The position numbers and the translations under genes were made by a program. The notes under the pieces are model-generated. The model worked only from the letters and a program-made list of their open reading frames with translations. It ran no database searches and was not told the origin of the DNA. Shown piece after piece: positions 1-5,221 of a DNA stretch of 5,559 bases; position 1 is the first letter of the stretch, and each line of letters begins with the position of its first letter. Location: assembly GCA_021740025.1 (NCBI GenBank), contig JAIPAN010000093.1, positions 1 to 5,559 on the forward strand. Reading direction: 5' to 3'. This DNA is from Sphingobacteriaceae bacterium (lineage in GTDB: Bacteria > Bacteroidota > Bacteroidia > Sphingobacteriales > Sphingobacteriaceae).

Positions 1-427
1 GTGCGTTATTTTTTTTATCGGCATCAATAAAAACCAAGTCAATGGGTTTGGTCCAGCCTGATAAAAACTCCTCCGCTTTGGCTAGGTGGTAAAAAATCTG
101 CTTGGCCCACTCCGATTCGTTAAAGTATCCACGTACTCGATCTTCTAATTCTAGGTTGCAATCTACGGTATGTAATTCACCACCTTCAGCTAAGCCTTCG
201 GCCAAGCAAAGGGTAGCATAACCCGTAAAGGTGCCAATTTCTAGTATATATTGTGGTTTTAGTAGCTTGCTCAACAGGCTCAACGCCCGGCCTTGGTAGT
301 GGCCAGATAACATACGAGGCATTAATACCTGCAAATGGGTTTCTCTATTAATCTTTTTCAGTAAGTCGCTTTCAGGTGCGCTTAATTTCTCTAAATAAGA
401 TTGTAGGGTTGCAGAAATAATATCCAT
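1..427 (-). CDS. SAM-dependent O-methyltransferase, caffeoyl-CoA OMT-like (C-terminus beyond window)
   Basis: An open frame starts with ATG at 427 and runs off the left edge of the window with no stop, giving 142 visible residues of a family usually about 210-220 long. Residues 31-50 (HLQVLMPRMLSGHYQGRALS) match the N-terminal helical region of bacterial class I O-methyltransferases of the caffeoyl-CoA/COMT group. LEIGTFTGYA (62-71) is the glycine-rich SAM-binding motif I, HTVD (86-89) supplies the acidic residue that normally holds the SAM ribose, and VFIDADK (132-138) carries the first metal-ligand aspartate of the family. The remaining ligands and the C-terminus lie outside. The enzyme should be cytosolic and move a methyl group from SAM to a hydroxyl. 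Its substrate cannot be read from the sequence. It follows ruvX by 34 bp on the same strand and has its own promoter candidate. Its first 14 codons resemble the end of ruvX. The family call is firm, the substrate unknown. Confidence 0.9.
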   Translation of the reverse strand, partial: MDIISATLQSYLEKLSAPESDLLKKINRETHLQVLMPRMLSGHYQGRALSLLSKLLKPQYILEIGTFTGYATLCLAEGLAEGGELHTVDCNLELEDRVRGYFNESEWAKQIFYHLAKAEEFLSGWTKPIDLVFIDADKKNNA

Positions 428-431
428 GCTA

Positions 432-439
432 CAAAGGTA
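432..439 (-). promoter_or_regulatory. Promoter -7 box (TACCTTTG) of the methyltransferase gene
   Basis: On the minus strand the sequence TACCTTTG fits the Bacteroidota -7 consensus TAnnTTTG exactly and ends 4 bases before the ATG at 427. No clear TTTG -33 element is found at the usual distance; that position is filled by the AT-rich hairpin at the end of ruvX. The position suggests that transcription starts at or very near the start codon, giving a leaderless or nearly leaderless mRNA that can be made independently of ruvX. Confidence 0.55.
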
Positions 440-448
440 CGGATTTTG

Positions 449-480
449 AAAAAGCGCTTTTTTAAAAGCCTTGGGCTTTT
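449..480 (-). terminator. Possible weak terminator: two adjacent hairpins at the end of ruvX
   Basis: Positions 464-480 form a perfect inverted repeat, AAAAGCC-TTG-GGCTTTT, with a 7-bp stem and 3-base loop, lying inside the last codons of ruvX. Directly beyond the stop is a second palindrome (449-462, five A, GCGC, five T). On the minus strand the run reads hairpin, A-rich stretch, second hairpin ending in T residues. Neither has the classic GC-rich stem followed by a free T-tract, so termination is possible but not assured. The location, between ruvX and a gene with its own promoter, fits a partial terminator. Confidence 0.3.
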
Positions 481-884
481 TTCTCTAAGTAGGATTGCAA
501 GATGATGGTGGCCGAAACAATATCTATCCGCTCTTTGTTCTGTCGATCTTGTTTGTTTAAGCCGCTCTGCGCAATAGAAGCGCTTGCCATTTTAGAGGTA
601 AAGCGTTCGTCCATGCGTTCTGCCGGAATGTTGGGAAAGTTTTTCTTTAGCAAACCAATGAAGCCCTTGATGTGTGGCTCTACTTGAGAGGCCGATCCAT
701 CCATACGTTTGGGTTCACCTACTACAAAGCATTCTACGGCTTCGGTTTGCAGGTACTTGCTTAAAAAAGCCAGAATATCCTGCGGATGAACGGTATCCAA
801 TCCGGTGGCAATTAATTGCAAAGGATCGGTAACCGCTATACCAATTCGTTTGGTACCATAATCAAAAGCCATAATGCGTGACAT
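462..884 (-). CDS. ruvX: RuvX/YqgF-family putative pre-16S rRNA nuclease / Holliday junction resolvase
   Basis: The 140-residue protein has the usual YqgF length and an RNase H-like fold signature. FDYGTKRIGIAVTD (7-20) carries the first catalytic aspartate D8, VVGEPKRMDGS (54-64) is the second conserved strand and loop, MDERFTS (91-97) gives E93, and ERIDIVSATIILQ (118-130) gives D121. All three acidic metal ligands of the family are therefore present. In E. coli the family member helps mature the 16S rRNA 5' end, and a resolvase role has also been proposed; both would act in the cytosol. I chose the ATG at 884. An in-frame TTG at 890-888 would add two residues but lies inside the predicted -7 promoter box, so it would probably not be in the mRNA. 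The gene is divergent from holB and is followed by the methyltransferase gene. Confidence 0.95.
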   Translation of the reverse strand: MSRIMAFDYGTKRIGIAVTDPLQLIATGLDTVHPQDILAFLSKYLQTEAVECFVVGEPKRMDGSASQVEPHIKGFIGLLKKNFPNIPAERMDERFTSKMASASIAQSGLNKQDRQNKERIDIVSATIILQSYLEKKAQGF

Positions 885-887
885 GCA

Positions 888-919
888 CAAAGGTTGCGAT
901 TATGTGTGAGAAGCCGAAA
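888..919 (-). promoter_or_regulatory. Candidate ruvX promoter
   Basis: On the minus strand AACCTTTG (888-895) matches the Bacteroidota -7 box TAnnTTTG at all fixed positions but the first, and ends 3 bases before the ruvX ATG at 884. A TTTC (916-919), one mismatch from the TTTG -33 element, lies 20 bases upstream. As with the neighbouring genes, this would yield an mRNA with almost no leader. The assignment rests on consensus match only. Confidence 0.4.
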
Positions 920-926
920 TTTTTGG

Positions 927-933
927 TATTTTG
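927..933 (+). promoter_or_regulatory. Candidate -7 box (TATTTTG) of the holB-ricT-gldH operon
   Basis: TATTTTG is a one-base-short version of TAnnTTTG and ends 4 bases before the holB ATG at 938, the same spacing as in the methyltransferase gene. I find no convincing -33 TTTG; only TGTG at 905-908 is near the right distance. It lies 7 bases from the presumed -33 element of the divergent ruvX promoter, so the two promoters would overlap. Confidence 0.35.
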
Positions 934-937
934 CACC

Positions 938-2083
938 ATGCAGTTTCGTGCCATCATCGGTCAAGAAGAACTTAAAAAACGCTTAATAAAAAGTGTTCAA
1001 CAGGGTAGGGTGAGCCATGCGCAGCTATTTTTGGGGCCCGAAGGTTCGGGAAGTTTAGCTTTGGCGCTGGCTTATGCACAGTTTATTTCTTGCGAAAATA
1101 AGGGTGCAAACGATAGTTGTGGCGAATGCAGTTCTTGTCGCAAGTACGAAAAATTGATACACCCCGACTTACATTTTTCGTACCCCTTTTTTGCCAAGCA
1201 CAAAGAAGATACCGCACAAACCTTTATTTCTGAATGGCGGGAAGCCTTTTTACAAAACCCGTATTTGGGTTTAGATGCTTGGCGAAACAGCTTAGATGCC
1301 GAAAACAAACAAGCCAATATTAATATTGCCGAGTGCCATCAAATTATTCAAAAACTCAGTTTAAAACCTTTTGAGGCTGAATATAAAGTATTAGTTATGT
1401 GGTTACCCGAGTATTTAGACAAAGCCGGTAACACCCTCTTAAAACTTATAGAAGAACCTCCGCACAAAACCCTTTTTATTTTAGTGGCCGAGCAGCAGGA
1501 ACACATATTAAGCACCATTTTATCGCGAACGCAATTGGTTAAAATACCAGCCCTTAGCGATACCGAGGTGGAGCGCCATTTATTGAGTCTTTCTGTGGCG
1601 CCCGAACGGGCAAAACAATTGGCTTTTTTAAGTGAGGGGAATGTGCAAGCAGCCCTAGATTTAATAAATGAAGTGGAGAGCGACAATTTTGCACTCTTTA
1701 CCGATTGGTTGCGCATGACTTTTGCCGACAAGGGGCCCAGCATATTGGATTTTGTAGAACAAATTTCTAAATCGGGAAGAGAGAACCAAAAAGCATTTTT
1801 ACGTTACGGCATTCATTTTTTACGTGAATGCATGGTGTACCTTTCTGGTGCCAAAGAGCTTATTCGTTTGCCAGAAAATGAGTATTTGGTAGCTGTTAAT
1901 TTCTCCGAAAAAGTATTGAGTTTGCCCAAAGCCGAAGCGGTTATTTCGGAATTAGAGAAAGCACACTATCATCTTTCGCGGAATGCAAACCCAAAAATTT
2001 TATTTTTAGATGTATCTTTACAATTCGTTAAGATATTAAGGTTTAATACACTCCCCGAGGGGATTCAATATATAGGGATTTAA
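938..2083 (+). CDS. holB: DNA polymerase III delta prime subunit (clamp loader)
   Basis: The 381-residue protein is an AAA+ clamp-loader subunit. FRAIIGQEELKKRL (3-16) is the typical opening, SHAQLFLGPEGSG (26-38) holds a P-loop remnant, and C52, C61, C64 and C67 form the small zinc-binding module of DnaX/HolB proteins. AGNTLLKLIEEPP (163-175) is the conserved helix and Walker B-like region, and ILSRTQ (194-199) corresponds to the SRC motif. A less conserved helical collar domain follows (about 205-381). The Walker A lysine is replaced by Ser39, in keeping with delta prime being a non-ATPase stator, and the SRC cysteine is Thr198. It should join the delta and tau/gamma subunits to load the sliding clamp. 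I chose the ATG at 938 because the family alignment begins there; the frame is open upstream to a GTG at 878, but those 20 codons look unlike the family and overlap ruvX. It is first in a tight operon. Confidence 0.93.
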   Translation: MQFRAIIGQEELKKRLIKSVQQGRVSHAQLFLGPEGSGSLALALAYAQFISCENKGANDSCGECSSCRKYEKLIHPDLHFSYPFFAKHKEDTAQTFISEWREAFLQNPYLGLDAWRNSLDAENKQANINIAECHQIIQKLSLKPFEAEYKVLVMWLPEYLDKAGNTLLKLIEEPPHKTLFILVAEQQEHILSTILSRTQLVKIPALSDTEVERHLLSLSVAPERAKQLAFLSEGNVQAALDLINEVESDNFALFTDWLRMTFADKGPSILDFVEQISKSGRENQKAFLRYGIHFLRECMVYLSGAKELIRLPENEYLVAVNFSEKVLSLPKAEAVISELEKAHYHLSRNANPKILFLDVSLQFVKILRFNTLPEGIQYIGI

Positions 2084-2085
2084 TT

Positions 2086-3354
2086 ATGGGATGTGGAAGT
2101 TGTTCTTCTGGAGGCTGTGCCCCAGCCGGTTGTAAAAGCAATGGTGCTTGCCTTACCAATGGCTGCAGCAAATTAGATGTATACGATTGGCTTTCCCATA
2201 TGGATATGCCTAGCAATTATAAACCCTTTGATATTCTCGAAATCAAGTTTAAGGGTTCACGGAAAGATTTTTTTATAAATACCGATAACCTCTATTTAGA
2301 GCCTGGCGAATTGGTAACCGTTGAAACCGGATCGAGTGGTTTTGATGTAGGCCATGTATCGCTAACCGGCGAATTGGTGCGCATGCAATTGAAAAAACGC
2401 AATGTGAAAACCGAAGAGGTAATCAAAAAAATTATCCGCAAGGCTACCGAAGCTGATGTAGAAAAGTGGAAAATGGCCAAAGAGGCCGAATTCGAAACCA
2501 TGCACAAAGCTCGTGTATTGGCCAAAGAATTGGGTTTGGCTATGAAATTGAGCGATGTAGATTATCAGGGCGATAAAACCAAAGCCACGTTTTACTATAC
2601 CGCCGAAGGTCGGGTTGACTTTAGAGAATTGATTAAACGCATGGCCGAAAAATTCCGCGTTCGTATTGAAATGCGCCAAATTGGTATGCGCCAAGAAGCT
2701 AGCCGCTTAGGAGGCATTGGTTCTTGCGGACGGGAGTTATGCTGCTCTACTTGGCTTACCGATTTTAAAACGGTTTCTACGGCAGCGGCCCGTTATCAAA
2801 ATCTTTCTTTAAATACGTTAAAACTAGCAGGGCAGTGTGGCAAGCTGAAATGTTGCCTCAATTACGAGTTGGATACTTACATGGATGCCCTAAAAGACAT
2901 CCCCAATAATGTAGATAAACTAGAAACTGGAAAGGGTTTAGCCCGACTTCAGAAAACAGATATTTTTAAAAAATTGATGTGGTACAGCTACCCCGATAAC
3001 GAAGATTGGATTCCGTTACACGCTGCTAGGGTTAGAGAAATAAAAGAATTGAATAAAAACGGCGAAAAACCAGACGATTTAAACGATAGTGCGGTAGAGT
3101 TGGCGGAGAAAACACCAGTAAAAACCTTTGATTACGAAAATGTAGTTGGGCAAGATAGTTTAACCCGTTTAGACAATCGGAACAAGGGACGTAATAACAA
3201 AAACCGCCGCAACAACCGCCCTAAAAACACCAATGGTGGTGCTCCACAGCAAGTTGCACCGGGTACACCGGCCCCTGGCCTTGCTCCGCGAACCAATAAC
3301 AATCGTAGGCGCCCACCACGCAGGTCTAATACCAATACCCCAAAACCAGAGTAG
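2086..3354 (+). CDS. ricT: RicT/YaaT-like PSP1-domain protein
   Basis: The 422-residue protein opens with a Cys/Gly-rich segment holding six cysteines (C3, C6, C11, C16, C22, C27). A PSP1 domain follows (about 45-205: LEIKFKG, LEPGELVTVET, a helical KEAEFETMHKARVLAKELGL, and GRVDFRELIKRMAEKFRVRIE). A second cluster follows: GSCGRELCCSTWL (C214, C219, C220) and CGKLKCCLNYE (C251, C256, C257). This second cluster is the hallmark of RicT (YaaT), which in Bacillus subtilis binds RicA and RicF as an iron-sulfur complex that adjusts RNase Y-dependent RNA processing and a phosphorelay. Residues from about 364 to 420 are low-complexity Asn/Arg/Pro-rich and strongly basic, probably disordered and able to touch RNA; this is inference. 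It is cytosolic, with no signal peptide. The gene starts 2 bp after holB and ends 3 bp before gldH. The family call is firm; the symbol is by similarity and the role in Bacteroidota is not established. Confidence 0.88.
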   Translation: MGCGSCSSGGCAPAGCKSNGACLTNGCSKLDVYDWLSHMDMPSNYKPFDILEIKFKGSRKDFFINTDNLYLEPGELVTVETGSSGFDVGHVSLTGELVRMQLKKRNVKTEEVIKKIIRKATEADVEKWKMAKEAEFETMHKARVLAKELGLAMKLSDVDYQGDKTKATFYYTAEGRVDFRELIKRMAEKFRVRIEMRQIGMRQEASRLGGIGSCGRELCCSTWLTDFKTVSTAAARYQNLSLNTLKLAGQCGKLKCCLNYELDTYMDALKDIPNNVDKLETGKGLARLQKTDIFKKLMWYSYPDNEDWIPLHAARVREIKELNKNGEKPDDLNDSAVELAEKTPVKTFDYENVVGQDSLTRLDNRNKGRNNKNRRNNRPKNTNGGAPQQVAPGTPAPGLAPRTNNNRRRPPRRSNTNTPKPE

Positions 3355-3357
3355 GTA

Positions 3358-3828
3358 ATGAAACGTATTCTTTTTATCTTTTGCTTGGGGATGCTTTTAT
3401 CGGTGGTTGCGTGTCAAAACCCGAATGTATTGGTAGATGAAAATCAGCCTATAAATAAGGCAAGGTGGACCTACGTAAATCCCATTAAAATAAAGGTACC
3501 CATTGTAGATACAGCCGCGGCGTATACTCTTTTTATAAACTTACGTCATACTGAAGAGTATGCCTATTCCAATATTTTTATCCGCATTAAACAAGGCAAT
3601 CCCAATAAAACGCAAACGGTTTGGAGAAAAGAATATACCTTGGCCAATTTAGATGGGGAGTGGTTGGGTACCGGCTCTGGAAATTTACGAAGCCACCAAT
3701 TGGTTTTGTTTAAAAACCATCACTTTCCTCATCCGGGAACGTATGTGTTTGAGCTAGAACAAAACATGCGGGATAACCCCCTTAAAGAGGTTAGCGATAT
3801 TGGATTACGGGTAGAAAAACAGCCTTAA
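3358..3828 (+). CDS. gldH: Gliding motility lipoprotein GldH
   Basis: The 156-residue protein begins with a lipoprotein signal peptide: MKR, a hydrophobic core, and the lipobox LSVVAC, with C19 the predicted lipidated residue. The mature part contains TLFINLRHTEEYAYSNIFI (57-75), GEWLGTGSG (100-108), FPHPGTYVFELEQNMRDNPL (123-142) and VSDIGLRVEK (145-154), all landmarks of GldH. In Flavobacterium johnsoniae GldH is a membrane lipoprotein needed for gliding and, with other Gld proteins, for type IX secretion-related functions; its molecular role is not well defined. After C19 comes QNPN, without the acidic stretch of the Bacteroidota surface-export signal, so a periplasm-facing location is more likely. 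It is the last gene of the holB-ricT-gldH cluster, 3 bp behind ricT, and ends 2 bp before the convergent murF stop. Presence of GldH suggests, but does not prove, gliding; many non-gliding relatives keep it. Confidence 0.92.
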   Translation: MKRILFIFCLGMLLSVVACQNPNVLVDENQPINKARWTYVNPIKIKVPIVDTAAAYTLFINLRHTEEYAYSNIFIRIKQGNPNKTQTVWRKEYTLANLDGEWLGTGSGNLRSHQLVLFKNHHFPHPGTYVFELEQNMRDNPLKEVSDIGLRVEKQP

Positions 3829-3830
3829 GG

Positions 3831-5144
3831 TTACAATAAACTCAACAATTTCTCTAATTCCATTCCCCTAGAACCTTTTAATAATACGGTACTATTTTCA
3901 ATTGGGTGCTTGCGTAAAGCCTCTTCGGCATCTGCAACGGTTTTGTAAAACTCGGCCTTACTTGTTTTCTGTTGATCGAAGAAATCAATACCAATAAAGA
4001 TGTATCTGCTAGCCGGAATGGCTAAGGCCCTTTCTATAATCGCGGCGTGCTCTGCTGGAGATTCAGCCCCCAATTCAAACATATCTCCTAAAATAAGCAC
4101 CTTATTTGCTCCCGGCAGTTTCTCTAAATTCTCTAAAGCGCCTAGCATGCTACTGGGGTTGGCATTGTAGTAATCGCAAATAAGCGTGTTTTTTTCTGTT
4201 TTTGTAAGCTGGGAGCGGTTATTTTTTGGAATATATCCGCTAATTCCAGCATTTATTTCTTCGGTGCGCAAGTCAAAAAATGCGCCCACGCAAATGGCTG
4301 CCAATACATTTTCTACATTGTAACTTCCGGTTAAGTTGGTGCTTACTTCGTGTTTTAAATCGTCAAACTCTAAGCGTTCACGTTTCCAAGCAACGCTTAA
4401 AAACGGAACTTCGGTGGTGCTATTTCCGGAAATAAAATTATCCATACCGGCACCATAAAAAACCAATTTAGTAAGCGGATACTTTCTGCAAAGTGCGTTT
4501 AACTCGAAATTAGTATGACTTACAAACACCACGCCATCCGTTTCGGCTAAATAAGCGTAAAGCTCACCCTTGCCTTTTCTTACGCCCTCTAATCCACCAA
4601 AACCCTCTAGGTGGGCTTTGCCAATATTGGTAATTAGGCCGTGGGTGGGTTGCGCAATGCGGCAAAGTTGGCTAATTTCTTGTTGATGGTTGGCGCCCAT
4701 TTCTATGATGGCTATTTTTACTTCGGGGCCTATAGATAGAATGCTAAGAGGAACACCAATGTGGTTGTTTAAATTACCAGGAGTGGCAAAAGTGCAATAA
4801 TGCTGACTCAGCACCGCATACAACAACTCTTTGGTAGTGGTTTTACCGTTGCTTCCGGTAATACCAATTACCGGAATGTGTAAGTGCTTGCGGTGGTGGG
4901 TAGCTAGGTTTTGTAGGGTGGCTAAAACGTTATCCGTTAAAATTAAACGCTCATTTCCGTTGGTTTTGGTATCAATTATGGCGTAAGCGGCACCCAATTC
5001 TACTGCTTTTTCGGCAAAGGTATTGCCATCAAAATGTTCACCTTTTAGGGCGAAAAACAAACAGCCCGGCGTTATTTTTCGGGTATCGGTACAAATAACC
5101 GGGTGTTTTAAATAAATCTCGTACAGTTCTTCAATTGGCATCAT
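3831..5144 (-). CDS. murF: MurF, UDP-N-acetylmuramoyl-tripeptide--D-alanyl-D-alanine ligase
   Basis: The 437-residue protein has the three-domain Mur ligase layout. The N-terminal substrate domain has CTDTRKITPGCLFFALKG (18-35), and the central ATPase domain has the P-loop GITGSNGKTTTK (94-105). NLNNHIGVPLSIL (124-136) and EMG (148-150) follow, with NIGKAHLEGFG (173-183) and KGE (192-194), where K192 is the expected carbamylated lysine. SYNVENVLAA (274-283) begins the C-terminal region, with DYYNANPSSM (324-333), GDMFELG (353-359) and KGSRGMELE (423-431). The YNANP motif and lack of a diaminopimelate/lysine specificity motif point to MurF and not MurE or MurC. It adds D-Ala-D-Ala to the UDP-MurNAc-tripeptide in the cytosol, the last soluble step of peptidoglycan precursor synthesis. 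Two adjacent ATG codons (5144 and 5141) are possible starts and differ by one residue. It follows a terminator, so it probably has its own promoter. Confidence 0.96.
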   Translation of the reverse strand: MMPIEELYEIYLKHPVICTDTRKITPGCLFFALKGEHFDGNTFAEKAVELGAAYAIIDTKTNGNERLILTDNVLATLQNLATHHRKHLHIPVIGITGSNGKTTTKELLYAVLSQHYCTFATPGNLNNHIGVPLSILSIGPEVKIAIIEMGANHQQEISQLCRIAQPTHGLITNIGKAHLEGFGGLEGVRKGKGELYAYLAETDGVVFVSHTNFELNALCRKYPLTKLVFYGAGMDNFISGNSTTEVPFLSVAWKRERLEFDDLKHEVSTNLTGSYNVENVLAAICVGAFFDLRTEEINAGISGYIPKNNRSQLTKTEKNTLICDYYNANPSSMLGALENLEKLPGANKVLILGDMFELGAESPAEHAAIIERALAIPASRYIFIGIDFFDQQKTSKAEFYKTVADAEEALRKHPIENSTVLLKGSRGMELEKLLSLL

Positions 5145-5151
5145 TGGGTAC

Positions 5152-5181
5152 CAATATACAAATTGCAGGCTTGCTACCCAA
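5152..5181 (-). promoter_or_regulatory. Candidate murF promoter
   Basis: On the minus strand TTG (5179-5181) is followed after 20 bases by TATATTG (5152-5158), close to the Bacteroidota pattern of a TTG/TTTG -33 element and a TAnnTTTG -7 box. The -7 box ends 7 bases before the first murF ATG, so the leader would be very short. It lies just behind the terminator of the upstream gene, as expected for an independent promoter. Confidence 0.5.
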
Positions 5182-5188
5182 GTGCGAT

Positions 5189-5218
5189 AAAAAAAGCCAC
5201 GCTTTTTGGCGTGGCTTT
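5189..5218 (-). terminator. Rho-independent terminator of the PspC-like gene
   Basis: A perfect 10-bp inverted repeat (5193-5202 with 5209-5218, arm AAAGCCACGC on the plus strand) encloses a 6-base loop. Read on the minus strand, the stem is followed by a run of T residues (seven in a row including the stem end, 5195-5189). The hairpin begins 3 bases after the TAA stop at 5222-5224. This is a textbook intrinsic terminator and separates the upstream transcript from murF. Confidence 0.92.
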
Positions 5219-5221
5219 AGG

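Larger units (their letters stand above)
386..524 (-). repeat. Imperfect direct repeat joining the ruvX 3' end and the methyltransferase 5' end
   Basis: The two copies are 480-524 (inside ruvX, residues D121 to K135) and 386-424 (methyltransferase residues D2 to K14), both read on the minus strand. They encode DIVSATIILQSYLEK and DIISATLQSYLEK. After one 6-base gap, I count 32 identical bases out of 39, with most mismatches at third codon positions. The sequence between and around the copies is not alike. This could be a small, partly decayed duplication or chance convergence, because a Tyr-x-Glu in this region is common in the methyltransferase family. Confidence 0.45.

Noticed and set aside
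502..687. Plus-strand open frame inside ruvX
   Set aside because: It is fully antisense to a gene with all catalytic motifs, has no promoter or family-like sequence, and looks like a shadow frame.
878..937. GTG start giving holB 20 extra N-terminal residues
   Set aside because: The added stretch is unlike the family, overlaps the ruvX start codon and the promoter region, and the protein aligns from the ATG at 938.
2052..2063. Inverted repeat TCCCCGAGGGGA near the end of holB
   Set aside because: The usable stem is about 4 bp, there is no T-tract, and it lies in coding sequence before a gene that starts 2 bp after the holB stop; a terminator here makes little sense.
2292..2694. Minus-strand open frames antisense to the ricT-like gene
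   Set aside because: They overlap the strongly conserved PSP1 coding region and show no recognisable domain or start context.
3132..3335. Minus-strand frame rich in Arg, Leu and Gly opposite the ricT tail
   Set aside because: Its composition is simply the reverse complement of the repetitive Asn/Arg/Pro codons of the tail.
3415..3430. Surface lipoprotein export signal after the GldH lipid-modified cysteine
   Set aside because: The residues after C19 are QNPN, lacking the acidic run expected of the Bacteroidota surface-export signal.
3823..3830. Palindrome CCTTAAGG across the gldH stop as a bidirectional terminator
   Set aside because: Being a perfect palindrome without a loop, it cannot form a stable hairpin, and it has no proper T-tract.
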